Positions 1-10,066 of a DNA stretch of 64,000 nucleotides are shown here, in pieces. The translations under genes were made by a program, and so were the position numbers. Under the pieces are notes generated by a model. That model ran no database searches, was not told the origin of the DNA, and was given only the letters and a program-made list of their open reading frames with translations. Source of the DNA: Enterobacter sp. RIT418 (GTDB lineage: Bacteria > Pseudomonadota > Gammaproteobacteria > Enterobacterales > Enterobacteriaceae). The first letter of the stretch is position 1. Each line of letters opens with the position of its first letter. Where the stretch lies: the NCBI RefSeq assembly GCF_003057745.1, contig NZ_QBJD02000001.1, positions 62,001-126,000 on the forward strand, written 5' to 3'.

Positions 1-552
1 ACCCACCCAGTCGAAGCGCTGCTGGCTTACAATCGTTTTCAGGCGCATCCACAGCAGCGGCTGAGCAAGCAAGGTACGCAGGGCGATAATTAACACCCCG
101 CCGTTCGCGCGGTGTACCAGGCCCGGCTGTAGCGACAGCTCGCCGTTGAACTGGCGCAGACAGCCAAACAGCTGCTCGGCTTCAACCCAGCTAGCCGAGA
201 TGATTTCACCTTTTGCCGCAAAACGCGCGTCCGCCTGCTGTGCCGGTTCAAAAGTGATGCTGCGTCCCGCAATATGATATTGACCACCAAAGACCGTTTC
301 CGCCTCCGGCTTTAGCTGGCGCATGGCATCGCTAAGAAGCGTCAAATACTCGGCTTCTTCCGGGGCCTTGAGCAGCATGAAGGGAGATGTCGCCCACGGG
401 CTTATCATCTGCTCCAGCGCGTAATGCAAACGCGGTTGTGTGTCGCTAAGTATAAATTCGTTTTCTTCTGCGAGCTCTGGTTGTGTAAAAAGCGCCTGAT
501 AGCTTTCGGTATCCGGAACCAGATCGCGCCATGCAAGTTTCGTAATGGTCAA
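1..552 (-). CDS. ycbZ: YcbZ (LonH) Lon-like protease, N-terminal part
   Basis: This is the first 184 codons of a gene that runs off the left edge. The translation starts TITKLAWRDLVPDT and contains WVEAEQLFGCLRQFNG, both closely matching E. coli YcbZ, an uncharacterised AAA+ Lon-like protease homologue. The start is a TTG at 550-552; the codon aligning with the E. coli initiator is TTG, not ATG. The catalytic protease domain lies outside the window. Its place next to matP-ompA is the E. coli order. The identity is secure; the cellular role is not established in the family. Confidence 0.93.
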   Translation of the reverse strand, partial: MTITKLAWRDLVPDTESYQALFTQPELAEENEFILSDTQPRLHYALEQMISPWATSPFMLLKAPEEAEYLTLLSDAMRQLKPEAETVFGGQYHIAGRSITFEPAQQADARFAAKGEIISASWVEAEQLFGCLRQFNGELSLQPGLVHRANGGVLIIALRTLLAQPLLWMRLKTIVSQQRFDWVG

Positions 553-737
553 AGTTGATGTTTTTTAGTCAGATGTAAAAACGTGGAGTATACCGTAAGC
601 GGAGGTCTCTTCCCAAGCAGGATTGGTTTTTCGCGGAGGGAATATCCTGGAATGCTTCACAGGGTATGATTTCTTTTCAGCAGATTGCAAAAAAACTGAT
701 ATTCTGAACAGAGTTACGTGGTAACACTGAGAACGCA

Positions 738-1190
738 ATGAAATATCAACAACTGGAAAACCTCGAAAGCGGCTGGAAATGGAAATATCTGGTCAAAAAG
801 CACCGCGAGGGAGAGCTGATTACCTGCTATATCGAAGCCAGTGCTGCGCAAGAAGCCGTGGATATTTTGCTGACCCTCGAAAATGAACCGGTACAGGTCA
901 ATAGTTGGATTGCGAAACATATCAATCCCGCGCTGTTGAACCGCATGAAGCAGACTATCCGCGCGCGTCGTAAGCGGCATTTTAACGCCGAGCATCAGCA
1001 CACCCGCAAAAAATCCATCGACCTGGAGTTCATGGTCTGGCAGCGGCTGGCCGGGCTGGCGCAAAGGCGCGGAAAGACGCTATCGGAAACGGTGGTGCAG
1101 CTGATAGAAGATGCGGAGCATAAAGAGAAGTATGCGAGCCAGATGTCGACGTTGAAAAACGATCTGCAGGCCTTGCTGGGTAAAAAGTAA
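738..1190 (+). CDS. matP: MatP, Ter macrodomain organiser
   Basis: A 150-residue protein matching MatP over its length. MatP binds matS sites in the terminus macrodomain, bridges distant DNA and links it to the division machinery through ZapB. The N-terminal half is the helical bundle; the ribbon-helix-helix DNA-binding region lies around residues 95-130 ([19 protein letters not shown] onward). The end ([18 protein letters not shown]) is the expected short coiled coil. It is divergent from ycbZ and convergent with ompA, sharing a terminator with it. Confidence 0.95.
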   Translation: MKYQQLENLESGWKWKYLVKKHREGELITCYIEASAAQEAVDILLTLENEPVQVNSWIAKHINPALLNRMKQTIRARRKRHFNAEHQHTRKKSIDLEFMVWQRLAGLAQRRGKTLSETVVQLIEDAEHKEKYASQMSTLKNDLQALLGKK

Positions 1191-1215
1191 CTTTTTTCGT
1201 TTTCTACAGGCAATA

Positions 1216-1243
1216 AAAAACCCCGCAGCGCGGGGTTTTTTTT
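1216..1243. terminator. Bidirectional terminator between matP and ompA
   Basis: A short GC stem (CCCCGC, loop, GCGGGG) is flanked by an A-run on the left and a T-run on the right. It can therefore work in both directions, for matP on the plus strand and ompA on the minus strand. Confidence 0.85.
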
Positions 1244-1254
1244 AAGACGATAAC

Positions 1255-2310
1255 TTATGCCGCTGGCTGAGTTACAACGTCTTTAACGCCTTTAACTTCG
1301 ATCTCAACGCGACGATCTGGAGCCAGGCAGTCGATCAGTGCAGCGCGAGCTTTCACGTTGTCACAGGTGTTGCCAGTAACTGGGTTAGATTCGCCCATAC
1401 CGCGTGGGGAGATCTTGTTAGCTGGGATACCTTTAGAGATCAGGTAATCAACAACAGACTGAGCACGTTTCTCAGACAGTTTCTGGTTGTAAGCGTCAGA
1501 ACCGATACGGTCTGTGAAGCCCAGAACCACAACGTTGCCGTCTTTAGGATCCAGGTTGCTCAGCTGGGTGTACAGCTGATCCAGTGCCTGCTGACCTTCT
1601 GGTTTCAGGGTCGCTTTGTTGAAGTTGAACAGAACGTCAGACTTCAGAGTGAAGTGCTTGGTCTGTACTTCTGGAGCTGGAGCCGGAGCTGGCGCTACGA
1701 TTGGAGCAGCATCTTCCTGCTGACCGAAACGGTAGGAAACACCTACGCTCAGCATGCCGTTGTCTGGACGAACACCAACGGTGTTGCCGTCGCCGATGTT
1801 GTTAACCCACTGGTATTCCAGACGGGTAGCGATGTCACGGGTCATAGCCCACTCAACGCCACCAGCGAATACTGGGGAAACACCGGTATCGTGGTTGTCA
1901 CCAGACTGGTTGTTGCTGGAATCTGCACGCCATACCATGCCGCCCAGACGGGTGTACACGTCCAGATCGTCAGTTACTGGGTAACCCAGTTTAGCGGTCA
2001 GCTGAACGCCCTGAGCTTTGAAAGCGCCATTAAAGTTGTCGCCTTTGTATGGCATACGACCTAACCAGTCGTAACCCATTTCAAAGCCAACATACGGGTT
2101 AACCTGATAGCCACCGAACGCACCTGCACCCAGCTGACTTTCGTGGGTTGGGCCGTCGTTGTTCAGGCTGCTGTTGTACCAGCCTGTGTCATGGAACTGA
2201 GACCAGCCCAGTTTACCACCTGCGTACCAGGTATTATCTTTCGGAGCGGCCTGCGCTACGGTAGCGAAGCCAGCCAGTGCCACTGCAATCGCGATAGCTG
2301 TCTTTTTCAT
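1255..2310 (-). CDS. ompA: OmpA outer membrane porin
   Basis: A 351-residue major outer membrane protein. The start at 2310 gives [21 protein letters not shown] as signal peptide, cleaved before [11 protein letters not shown]. The rest is an eight-stranded beta barrel to about residue 195, a Pro-Ala linker ([10 protein letters not shown]), and an OmpA_C peptidoglycan-binding domain with the two conserved cysteines near the C terminus. It is slightly longer than E. coli OmpA (346), with the differences in barrel loops such as the [12 protein letters not shown] region. An upstream in-frame ATG-less extension was not used because it reads through the conserved untranslated leader. Confidence 0.98.
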   Translation of the reverse strand: MKKTAIAIAVALAGFATVAQAAPKDNTWYAGGKLGWSQFHDTGWYNSSLNNDGPTHESQLGAGAFGGYQVNPYVGFEMGYDWLGRMPYKGDNFNGAFKAQGVQLTAKLGYPVTDDLDVYTRLGGMVWRADSSNNQSGDNHDTGVSPVFAGGVEWAMTRDIATRLEYQWVNNIGDGNTVGVRPDNGMLSVGVSYRFGQQEDAAPIVAPAPAPAPEVQTKHFTLKSDVLFNFNKATLKPEGQQALDQLYTQLSNLDPKDGNVVVLGFTDRIGSDAYNQKLSEKRAQSVVDYLISKGIPANKISPRGMGESNPVTGNTCDNVKARAALIDCLAPDRRVEIEVKGVKDVVTQPAA

Positions 2311-2475
2311 TTTTTGCGCCTCGTTATCATCCAAAATTTGCCATGAAAATCTCAATAGAGGAATCACGGTTAAATCCTTCACCGGGGGGCGTGGTCAAAT
2401 ATAAGTCTACCGATATCTTCGGCTTAGGCCGAGCACCCCTGGCGATGTAAAGTCTACAACGTAGCTGAAAACTTA
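2311..2475 (-). promoter_or_regulatory. ompA promoter and long 5' leader
   Basis: On the minus strand the region reads TTGTAGACTTTACATC and then GCCAGGGGTGCTCGG, nearly identical to the E. coli ompA promoter and transcript start. This puts the start at about 2443 and gives a leader of about 133 nt with the stabilising stem-loop GGCCTAAGCC. In E. coli this leader carries the MicA small RNA target near the ribosome-binding site; here that is inferred from conservation. The rest of the ompA-sulA gap (2476-2665) shows nothing further that I can name. Confidence 0.85.
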
Positions 2476-2665
2476 CAAGTGTGAACTCCGTCAGGCATAT
2501 GAAAAAAATTTTTCCGTATACCTATTATTTAACATTTTCTGAACGAATTTTAGCCAGTAAAATTAACGAGAACCGCACCAGACAAGCCTTGCCGTCATTT
2601 TTTCTTTTTGAACTAATTCCACATCGTGGGGTCAAAAAAAATTCCAGGAAAAATCTTAATTTTGC

Positions 2666-3175
2666 TCAATGATAGAGATTTGAGTGAATTTTTAACCCGG
2701 AAAGTTGTCCTTTGCGGTAAGAATCAGGGTGAACGGGACGCATGATAAACCCGATAGCATCTCCTTCTTCGGCCGCTTCCGTTAGGCGGCAATGTTCCTC
2801 TTCCGTCAGTTCATCAGGCAGCCAGCCAATCACCACGCTGTAATTTCCGGTGCGTAATGCACGGATCATCGACTCAACCGTATCGCACGGAGAGAGCTGA
2901 TTAATCTGCATAACCTTTGCCAGCGGTAGGCCCGCAGACTGAACCCATTGGCGGCTCAGCTTTTGCTGCGGCGTCAGCCAGAGCTGCCAGCGTGACTGCT
3001 GACCCAGCTGCTGCAAAAGTGGCAGCAAAAGCAGCTGTGTTAACAAGGGCTGGTCTTCACGATAAACCACTTCACTGATTAGCCCTGTCGAAACGCGCCC
3101 GACGGATTTCTGCGTGACGCTGCCAGCGGTAGAGGAGAGAGATGTTAAGCGATTCGCATAGCCTGAAGTGTACAT
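2666..3175 (-). CDS. sulA: SulA SOS cell-division inhibitor
   Basis: A 169-residue protein, the same length as E. coli SulA. SulA binds FtsZ and blocks septation during DNA damage, then is degraded by Lon. The conserved core [20 protein letters not shown] and the C-terminal Lon-recognition tail [10 protein letters not shown] are present. The N-terminal 40 residues are the divergent part. The start at MYTSGYAN (3175) is chosen over upstream in-frame codons because it matches the family and sits just downstream of the LexA box. Confidence 0.96.
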   Translation of the reverse strand: MYTSGYANRLTSLSSTAGSVTQKSVGRVSTGLISEVVYREDQPLLTQLLLLPLLQQLGQQSRWQLWLTPQQKLSRQWVQSAGLPLAKVMQINQLSPCDTVESMIRALRTGNYSVVIGWLPDELTEEEHCRLTEAAEEGDAIGFIMRPVHPDSYRKGQLSGLKIHSNLYH

Positions 3176-3195
3176 ATTCATTCCAGCCCTGTAGT

Positions 3196-3215
3196 TACTG
3201 TATGGATATACAGTA
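3196..3215 (-). promoter_or_regulatory. LexA (SOS) box of sulA
   Basis: TACTGTATGGATATACAGTA is a CTGT-N8-ACAG palindrome with full consensus ends. It lies 20 bp upstream of the sulA start codon and is the expected LexA operator overlapping the sulA promoter. Confidence 0.95.
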
Positions 3216-3392
3216 ACCCCTGTATGGCTAAAGATCAACTTCAATTTCTGAAAGCGACTCGCAAATTTCGTTGATTCTTGACCCGCCTGAAAAAATCATC
3301 TTGCTCACGGACGATAAGTTGCCTATTTTCCTGCTAACGGATCCGCTAGTAAGAAATGTTGTTGTTAATTTATGATTTTTAAGGGAATTATC

Positions 3393-4019
3393 ATGAAAAA
3401 GATATCTTATGAACGGATTTATAAATCCCAGGAATACCTCTCTCCGTTGGGTGAGATTCATCATCGGGCCCTCTTCGGCGGATACACGCTGGCCGTTGAT
3501 GATGCGGTTTTCGCCATGGTGTCTGACGGTGAACTCTATCTTAGAGCCTGCGAGCAGAGCGCAACCTACTGTGTGAAACACGCCTCTTCGTTTTTGACGC
3601 TGGTGAAACGTGGCAGACCCGTGTTGCTTAATTACTATCGCGTAGACGACGGCCTGTGGCAGGACAAAGAAAAGCTGCTTCAGCTCTCTTCGTTTGCGCT
3701 TGATGCGGCCAGAAACGAACGCAATCTGCGGCGTCAGCGCAACCGGCTGAAAGATCTTCCCAACCTGACGTTCCAGATTGAGGTATTGCTTTATGAAGCG
3801 GGGATCAGGGATGAAGAAACGCTGCGGGCGCTGGGTGCGAAAGAGAGCTGGCTCAAGATTAGGCAGATTAATAAGGCGCTGGGCATCAAGGTGCTGTTCG
3901 CGCTTGAGGGGGCTATCGAAGGCTTACATGAAGCGGCGCTCCCGGCTGACACTCGCCGGGAGCTAACGGAGTGGGTCAACGCGCTGCCAGAGCCGCGCGA
4001 GCATCATTCCGCCAGGTAG
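3393..4019 (+). CDS. tfoX: Sxy/TfoX competence regulator
   Basis: A 208-residue protein matching Sxy (TfoX), which directs CRP to CRP-S promoters of DNA-uptake genes. The TfoX N-terminal domain covers roughly residues 10-105 and the C-terminal helical domain (LPNLTFQIEVLLYEAGIRD onward) roughly 115-195. The start MKKISYERIYKS follows AAGGGA at a normal distance. The last 44 bp overlap the 3' end of convergent yccS. Sxy is usually controlled by its own mRNA structure and CRP; no box was assigned here. Confidence 0.94.
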   Translation: MKKISYERIYKSQEYLSPLGEIHHRALFGGYTLAVDDAVFAMVSDGELYLRACEQSATYCVKHASSFLTLVKRGRPVLLNYYRVDDGLWQDKEKLLQLSSFALDAARNERNLRRQRNRLKDLPNLTFQIEVLLYEAGIRDEETLRALGAKESWLKIRQINKALGIKVLFALEGAIEGLHEAALPADTRRELTEWVNALPEPREHHSAR

Positions 4020-6138
4020 CCACAAGCTGCTGCAGGCGGCAAATTTCCGGCAGCAACGCGATCAGCAGGCCAATCTGCTGAAGCACAAGCGGCGCTTTGC
4101 TGTCGGTACCCGGATCGAGATGCGCAATGCGCTGAGAGAGTTCATCAAGAGATTGCTTGACGCGAGGTTCGTCGGCAGGCCGATGGTGCAGGGCATCATC
4201 GACATAACACACCGCGTCATCCAGCAGGCCGAGAATGGCGGGATTGGTCAGCTTTTCGCGGTGCGCGCCCAGGGTCGAAATGTAGCTGGTGAACGTGTGG
4301 TTCAAGCAAAGCAGCCTGAACGCCGTTTCGCGAATTTCTGCCGTGGCGCGGGGTTCCGTTGACATGTTGGAGACCACGGAAGCCAGCTCTGCGTCAGTGT
4401 TGTGCGCATCGCGGCGGGCGATACGGTAGGCCAGGCGGTTATCGCGGCCCTGGTGATACTGTTCAAGTATCGCATCCAGGTACCGGCAGTTTGCGTTCAT
4501 TGCCCTGTCCAGCACGCGGGGCAAATTGCGAAAACGCCAGTCCGGCCAGATAAAGCTGACCGCGGCCCAGGCGATAGCGCAGCCAATTAAGGTATCAAAC
4601 ACGCGCGGCAGGGCGACTTCAAACCCCTCTCCGAGCAAATTAAAGCACAGCAGCACCAGCAGGGTGATGAACATGGTGGCATGCGCATACTGCACGTTGC
4701 GAAAAGCAAAGAACAGCACCCCCGTTATGACGATGAGGATGAGCTGACCCTCGATAGACGGCACGAAATAGAGCACCGGTAGCCCAATGGCGACGCCCAC
4801 CAGCGTGCCGATGATTCGTAACGCGAGGCGGTGACGAGTTGCGTTGTAGTTAGGCTGGCAGACAAACAGGCTGGTCAGCAGGATCCAGTAGCCGTGGTGT
4901 AAACCGGTTATCTGGATAAAGGCATAGCCCACACACAGGACCAGCGACATTCGCACCGCATGGCGAAAGAGCGCGGACTCTGGCGTGAAATTCCGGCTCA
5001 GGCGCAGCCACATATCGCTAAAGCCATGCATGCTGTCGTCAGCGAGCTGGTTCTCGGCATCAGAGCCCGGCATCGCCAGCGCCTGCTCGGACTCGATGGT
5101 CGCCAGCTGGGCGTCGATCGCGCGCAGGTTATTGAGCAAGAACCCCAGGGCGTTGATATGTTCAGGCGACGTGCCGCTGGCCTTAACGCGATCGAGCGCT
5201 GCGTCAAGATGGCTGAATGCGCGCTCAAAGCGCGGATCGTGCTGGTACGGCGTGCGCAGCAGAATAGAGCGCGAAAGCTGCTGGCAGGCCTGAGACTGCA
5301 TCGACAGCAGCCTCTGGAAGCGGAACATCACGTCGCTGTAGCGAAACTTCTCGCGCAGCGCCGCATACTGTACGTGCGAGGAGCTGGCGCGTTCGTGAAT
5401 ATCCTGAGCCACGAAGTAGTAATGCAGCGTTCGGCGGGTTCCACGCTGGCCGCGATCGCCCCGCAGTCGGGTCAGCAGCGAGGCTTTTGTCTGGTTGAGG
5501 GTCGCTACCAGCTGGCCGTTTGCCAGCGCCAAATCGTAAAGGGGCGCCTGGCTATCGTCTTCGATATCCGGGTCGAACAGGCGAGACTTCAGCTCAAGAT
5601 AGTGCGCCAGCTGCTCGTAGCTGCGCGCGAGGTTATCCTGCAGCGCGCGAACCGGAAAGATGAGATGCCCGGTTAAGGTCAGCAGGTTATACCAGATGGC
5701 CCCCAGCAACAGCAGCACGGGTTGTTGATACCATTGGTCGTACAGCGAAACGCCCAGCATGGTGTAGATGGCAATCAGCAGTGCGCCAAAGGCGATAGTG
5801 GCATAGCGCTGTCCAAGGCCGCCGAGCAGGATAAACCCGCTGGTGGAAAGCGTCAGACCGAGCGCGAATAGCCAGGGCCATGGGAACAGCAGTTCAACGG
5901 AGGCCGATGCAATAAAGAAGGAGATCAGCGTAATAACAAGATTACGCAGGCGGCCGGTCAGGCGGTCATCAAGATCCGCCAGCGCGCCGGCAACCACGCC
6001 AAGCGTGAGCGGAATGGTGAGCTTTACGTCGTTAAGCCACCATGGCAAGGCCGTCGTTCCGCAAAGTGCGATAAAAATTCTGGCGTTATAGAGCCAGTTG
6101 CTGTTCCAGGTATAGCGGCGAAGCAGTGGGCTTAGCAT
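3976..6138 (-). CDS. yccS: YccS, FUSC-family inner membrane protein
   Basis: A 720-residue protein closely matching E. coli YccS, a FUSC/YccS-family inner membrane protein related to aromatic acid efflux components. Two hydrophobic membrane blocks (about residues 10-165 and 390-520) are separated by a cytoplasmic helical region, with another after them. The conserved GFILLGGLGQRYATIAFGAL and HHGYWILLTSLFVCQPNYNA are present. The start MLSPLLRRYTW is chosen by alignment; an in-frame ATG four codons upstream is also possible. It forms a likely operon with yccF, 18 bp upstream. Confidence 0.93.
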   Translation of the reverse strand: MLSPLLRRYTWNSNWLYNARIFIALCGTTALPWWLNDVKLTIPLTLGVVAGALADLDDRLTGRLRNLVITLISFFIASASVELLFPWPWLFALGLTLSTSGFILLGGLGQRYATIAFGALLIAIYTMLGVSLYDQWYQQPVLLLLGAIWYNLLTLTGHLIFPVRALQDNLARSYEQLAHYLELKSRLFDPDIEDDSQAPLYDLALANGQLVATLNQTKASLLTRLRGDRGQRGTRRTLHYYFVAQDIHERASSSHVQYAALREKFRYSDVMFRFQRLLSMQSQACQQLSRSILLRTPYQHDPRFERAFSHLDAALDRVKASGTSPEHINALGFLLNNLRAIDAQLATIESEQALAMPGSDAENQLADDSMHGFSDMWLRLSRNFTPESALFRHAVRMSLVLCVGYAFIQITGLHHGYWILLTSLFVCQPNYNATRHRLALRIIGTLVGVAIGLPVLYFVPSIEGQLILIVITGVLFFAFRNVQYAHATMFITLLVLLCFNLLGEGFEVALPRVFDTLIGCAIAWAAVSFIWPDWRFRNLPRVLDRAMNANCRYLDAILEQYHQGRDNRLAYRIARRDAHNTDAELASVVSNMSTEPRATAEIRETAFRLLCLNHTFTSYISTLGAHREKLTNPAILGLLDDAVCYVDDALHHRPADEPRVKQSLDELSQRIAHLDPGTDSKAPLVLQQIGLLIALLPEICRLQQLVATWRNDARAALAAR

Positions 6139-6156
6139 CAGCGCGGCCACTCCTTT

Positions 6157-6603
6157 TTACTGAAAACGACGACGCGCATTTGCTTCTCGTGCGGCCTGCG
6201 CGACTTCAACCGATACCACTCTGCGCCCGACCGGCCACAGGGCAATCGCGGCAATCTTAAAGTTAGCAATGCCGACAGGAATGCCAATGATTGTGATGCA
6301 CTGCGCGATCCCGGTGACGATATGCATCAGGCATAACCACCAGCCGAAGAAAATCAGCCACAGGATATTCAGCAGCGTCCCGCCGGTATTCATTAGCGCG
6401 TTTTGCCTCTCCGGATTCAGCTCATCCACGTGAACCGCTTCGTTACCGTAGGGGAACAGCGACAGCCTGGTGATTTCCCAGCATGAGCGCGTCAGTGGCA
6501 GCGTAAAAATCAGCACGATGCTGACCAGCGTGGCAAAAAGCCATGAAAGGGTGGTGGCAAAACCGCCAAGGACAAAATTCAGGACATTCAAAACGGTACG
6601 CAT
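6157..6603 (-). CDS. yccF: YccF, DUF307-family inner membrane protein
   Basis: A 148-residue membrane protein with hydrophobic segments near residues 10-35, 70-95 and 95-125, matching YccF. The conserved region GIPVGIANFKIAAIALWPVG is present. Function is unknown in the family. It is the first gene of a yccF-yccS unit, divergent from helD. Confidence 0.93.
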   Translation of the reverse strand: MRTVLNVLNFVLGGFATTLSWLFATLVSIVLIFTLPLTRSCWEITRLSLFPYGNEAVHVDELNPERQNALMNTGGTLLNILWLIFFGWWLCLMHIVTGIAQCITIIGIPVGIANFKIAAIALWPVGRRVVSVEVAQAAREANARRRFQ

Positions 6604-6725
6604 AAACCCTCAGTTCCTTTCGATATGATTAACGCCGGGGGATTGTAACGGTTTTTAGGCTGGAGCACCTTAAAACTGGCAGTTAAACTGTCAGGTAATT
6701 TATCTCATCGTGGATTTGGCGGGAC

Positions 6726-8780
6726 ATGGAACTTAAAGCAACTTCAATGGGCAAACGCCTGGCGCAGCATCCTTACGACAAGGTCGTCCTTCTCAATGCC
6801 GGGGTGAGGGTCTCTGGAGAACGCCACGAGTATCTTATTCCGTTTAATCAGCTGCTCGCGATCCACTGCAAGCGCGGGCTGGTATGGGGCGAGCTGGAGT
6901 TCGTGCTGCCGGACGATAAGGTGGTTCGGCTCCACGGCACGGAGTGGTCGGAAACTCAGCATTTCTATCACCATCTTAATGCACTCTGGCAGCGGTGGAG
7001 CCACGACATGAGCGTGATTGCGGCACAGGTGCTTGAGCAGGTGCTGGACGATATTGCCCAACGCGACGAGCAGCAAAAATGGCTCACCCGCCAGCAAACC
7101 GCGGAATTACAGCAAAAGATTTCGCAGGCCATCGCCGCGCTGCCGTTTCCCGCATCGCGTCTTGATGAATTTGAAAACTGCCGCGAGGCGTGGCGCAGGT
7201 GTCAGGCTTGGCTCGGCGACATAGATAAGAGCCGGATGGCGCATAATCAGGCATGGACCGATGCCATGCTGGTCCGGTACGCCGATTTCTTCCGCAATAT
7301 TGAATCTTCGCCGCTTAATCCCGCTCAGGCGCGTGCGGTAGTCAACGGCGAGCGGTCGCTGCTGGTGCTGGCAGGGGCCGGAAGCGGCAAGACCTCGGTG
7401 CTGGTGGCGCGCGCGGGCTGGCTTCTGACGACGGGGGAGGCGGCCGCGGATCAGATTCTGCTGCTGGCGTTTGGCCGTAAAGCGGCGCAGGAAATGGATG
7501 AGCGCATCCAGCAGCGCCTGCACACCCAGGATATTTCGGCCCGCACCTTCCATTCCCTGGCGCTGCATATTATTCAGCAGGGCAGTAAAAAAGTCCCTGT
7601 CGTCAGCAGGCTGGAAAACGACGCCAAGGCGCGCCAGGCGCTGTTTATCAAGGCGTGGCGACAGCAGTGCAGCGAGAAAAAGGCGCAGGCAAAAGGGTGG
7701 CGGCAGTGGCTGGAAGAGGAGCTTGGCTGGGAGATGCCGGAAGGCTGCTTCTGGCAGGATGAAAAACTGGCGCGCCGCCTGGGTTCGCGCCTTGACCGCT
7801 GGGTGAGCCTGATGCGCATGCACGGTGGCACGCAGGCTGAAATGATTGAAAGCGCGCCGGAAGCGATCCGCGACCTCTTTTCAAAGCGGGTCAAGCTCAT
7901 GGCGCCTATGCTTAAGGCGTGGAAGACGGCGCTGAAAGAGGAAAACGCCGTTGATTTTTCCGGCCTCATCCATCAGGCGATTATCATTCTGGAAAAAGGC
8001 CGCTTCGTTAGCCCGTGGAAGCATATTCTCATTGATGAGTTTCAGGATATCTCCCCTCAGCGCGCCGCGCTGCTTGCCGCGCTGCGCGCGCAAAATAAGC
8101 ACACCTCGCTCTTTGCCGTTGGCGATGACTGGCAGGCCATTTACCGCTTCAGCGGTGCGCAGCTCTCGCTGACCACCGCGTTCCACCACTATTTTGGCGA
8201 GGGCGATCGCAGCGACCTCGACACCACCTACCGCTTTAATTCGCGAATCGGTGAAATTGCTAACCGCTTTATCCAGCAGAACCCGCACCAGCTTGCGAAG
8301 CCGCTGAACAGCCTGACGCCGGGAGATAAAAAGGCGGTGACGCTGCTTGCGGAGGATAAGCTCGAATCGCTGCTGGACAAGCTGAGCGGCTATGCCAAAC
8401 CGGATGAGCGTATTTTGGTGCTGGCGCGCTACCATCACCTGAAACCTGCGGCGCTGGAAAAAGCGGCCACCCGCTGGCCGACGCTCCAGCTGGACTTTAT
8501 GACCATTCACGCCAGCAAAGGCCAGCAGGCAGATTATGTCATCGTGATGGGATTAAAGGAGGGCAGCGACGGCTTCCCGGCCCCCGCGCGGGAATCGGTC
8601 ATGGAAGAAGCGCTGCTCCCGGTTCCGGAAGATTTCCCGGATGCCGAAGAGCGTCGCCTGCTGTACGTGGCGATTACGCGCGCGCGCCATCGCGTCTGGC
8701 TGCTGTTCAACAACGATGCGCCATCGTCGTTTGTTGATATTCTAAAGGGGCTGGACGTGCCGGTGGCGAGAAAGCCTTAA
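6726..8780 (+). CDS. helD: DNA helicase IV (HelD)
   Basis: A 684-residue superfamily 1 helicase, the same length as E. coli HelD. Walker A is LAGAGSGKTSVLVAR near residue 216, the Q-motif region SPLNPAQARAVV lies just before it, Walker B is ILIDEFQDISPQ near 437, and motif VI is RRLLYVAITRARH near 645. The N-terminal 200 residues are the family-specific domain. The E. coli enzyme unwinds DNA 3'-5' and contributes to RecF-pathway repair. Divergent from yccF. Confidence 0.96.
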   Translation: MELKATSMGKRLAQHPYDKVVLLNAGVRVSGERHEYLIPFNQLLAIHCKRGLVWGELEFVLPDDKVVRLHGTEWSETQHFYHHLNALWQRWSHDMSVIAAQVLEQVLDDIAQRDEQQKWLTRQQTAELQQKISQAIAALPFPASRLDEFENCREAWRRCQAWLGDIDKSRMAHNQAWTDAMLVRYADFFRNIESSPLNPAQARAVVNGERSLLVLAGAGSGKTSVLVARAGWLLTTGEAAADQILLLAFGRKAAQEMDERIQQRLHTQDISARTFHSLALHIIQQGSKKVPVVSRLENDAKARQALFIKAWRQQCSEKKAQAKGWRQWLEEELGWEMPEGCFWQDEKLARRLGSRLDRWVSLMRMHGGTQAEMIESAPEAIRDLFSKRVKLMAPMLKAWKTALKEENAVDFSGLIHQAIIILEKGRFVSPWKHILIDEFQDISPQRAALLAALRAQNKHTSLFAVGDDWQAIYRFSGAQLSLTTAFHHYFGEGDRSDLDTTYRFNSRIGEIANRFIQQNPHQLAKPLNSLTPGDKKAVTLLAEDKLESLLDKLSGYAKPDERILVLARYHHLKPAALEKAATRWPTLQLDFMTIHASKGQQADYVIVMGLKEGSDGFPAPARESVMEEALLPVPEDFPDAEERRLLYVAITRARHRVWLLFNNDAPSSFVDILKGLDVPVARKP

Positions 8781-8787
8781 CGGAGTT

Positions 8788-8857
8788 GCCGGGCGGCGGC
8801 TGCGCCTGACCCGGCCTATAAAATGCGTAGGCTCGCGCAAGCGTCGCGCCACCGGGC
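8788..8857. repeat. REP/BIME-like palindromic pair
   Basis: Between convergent helD and mgsA are two REP-like units. The left one is a GCCGGG...CCCGGC hairpin around GGCGGCTGCGCC; the right one is the opposed copy (GTAGGCTCGCGCAAGCG then GCCACCGGGC). The arrangement is a typical enterobacterial BIME and likely protects or ends both transcripts. Confidence 0.8.
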
Positions 8858-8864
8858 AAAAAAA

Positions 8865-9323
8865 CTACTTCAGCCTTTCGGCAAGATAGCGCGGATAGTC
8901 GGGGATCAGGATCTCAACCGGCGAGCCGAACTGCGGCGATTCAATGATGAAATCCGCCGTCGACAGGTTCGTGGCGACGGGAATATTCCACACCGTTGCC
9001 AGGCGCAGCAGCGCCTTTACGTCCGGGTCATGAGGCACCGCGTTCAGCGGGTCCCAGAAGAAAATCAGCACATCAATCTTGCCTTCCGAAATCTGCGCGC
9101 CAACCTGCTGATCGCCGCCCATTGGGCCGCTCAGCATGGCATTCACCTCAAGACCCGTTTCGCGATGGATCAGGTTGCCGGTAGTACCGGTTGCGGAAAG
9201 CGTATGCTGTTCCAGCAGCGCCTGATGGCGGCGAACCCAGTTGAGCAGCATCTGCTTACAGTGGTCGTGCGCGACCAGAGCAATGTGTTTGCGTTCGGGG
9301 AGGGTGCGTGTTGTCAGTTCCAT
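8865..9323 (-). CDS. mgsA: Methylglyoxal synthase
   Basis: A 152-residue enzyme, the same length as E. coli MgsA, converting dihydroxyacetone phosphate to methylglyoxal and phosphate as an overflow route of glycolysis. The phosphate-binding TGTTG motif (residues 45-49) and the catalytic aspartate in [12 protein letters not shown] (about residue 71) are present, as is the conserved [20 protein letters not shown] stretch (starting near 98). Confidence 0.97.
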   Translation of the reverse strand: MELTTRTLPERKHIALVAHDHCKQMLLNWVRRHQALLEQHTLSATGTTGNLIHRETGLEVNAMLSGPMGGDQQVGAQISEGKIDVLIFFWDPLNAVPHDPDVKALLRLATVWNIPVATNLSTADFIIESPQFGSPVEILIPDYPRYLAERLK

Positions 9324-9403
9324 AAATATATCCGTCAGTTTATCTGCCTACACGATGACGGGAAGCGCCTGACGCTGCAAGAGAAACGATGAAAAAATGT
9401 GGC

Positions 9404-10066
9404 TTAAGACGAGGGTTGCTGCTTTGCCCACTGCATAAAGCGGGCGCGCGTGTCCGGGTCGGCCTGCTGGAACCAGAATTTTAGCCGCTGCTCGGTGAGC
9501 GTCTGGGACTGGGGAGGAATAACGTCCAGCTCCGACACGCCGGATAACAGGGTGCTGTCGTCGGCCATCAGGGGGGCGAACTGGGGCAGGGAGGCGCGCC
9601 TGTTGGCTTTGTTATAGATTTCCGTGTCGGCTTCATAATCGGTGCCCTTGGGGGTTTGCGTCAGTGCCAGAATGTCGAGCTTAACGGGAATAGGCGTTGC
9701 ATCGCCGTCAAGCAGCTCAACGCGCGGCGCGGCGTCGAATGCCATTGACTCTTTCTCCGTTTCAATGCGCGGAAGATGAAAGTTAACCTGGCTGACGCGC
9801 TGCGTGTCGAAGCTCATGACCAGCGGGGGAGAGATATACGTCCGCAGCTCGTGGTTCGTCAGGCGAATGGTCTTCTCAATGCGAAAAACCACCTGATGTG
9901 GCCCGTTATCCAGTTCGATGCTGTCAGCCCCGCGCAGCAGCGAGCTCGAGACTTTTTTCCCATCCAGCACCAGCAGATCGATATCGGTAGAGAGCCTCAG
10001 CGTCGTAGCAAAGACGCAAACCGGCATAATTAACGCAATCACCGCAGAGGCAAGGCCGGTTTTCAT
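9404..10066 (-). CDS. csgI: CsgI (YccT), curli assembly inhibitor
   Basis: A 220-residue DUF2057-family protein with a cleavable signal peptide (about the first 20 residues, ending VCVFA). It matches YccT, renamed CsgI after being shown to restrain curli formation in the periplasm. Conserved features include [12 protein letters not shown] and the C-terminal [20 protein letters not shown] single gene ahead of mgsA on the same strand, divergent from yccU. Confidence 0.9.
   Translation of the reverse strand: MKTGLASAVIALIMPVCVFATTLRLSTDIDLLVLDGKKVSSSLLRGADSIELDNGPHQVVFRIEKTIRLTNHELRTYISPPLVMSFDTQRVSQVNFHLPRIETEKESMAFDAAPRVELLDGDATPIPVKLDILALTQTPKGTDYEADTEIYNKANRRASLPQFAPLMADDSTLLSGVSELDVIPPQSQTLTEQRLKFWFQQADPDTRARFMQWAKQQPSS

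Noticed and set aside
1352-1364. matS-like TTCACGTTGTCAC inside ompA, close to matP
   Set aside because: Two mismatches to GTGACRNYGTCAC, including a key outer base. A chance match within conserved coding sequence cannot be excluded.
2481-2672. A 63-codon ORF upstream of ompA
   Set aside because: It overlaps the ompA upstream promoter sequence and the 3' end of sulA, and has no coding character.
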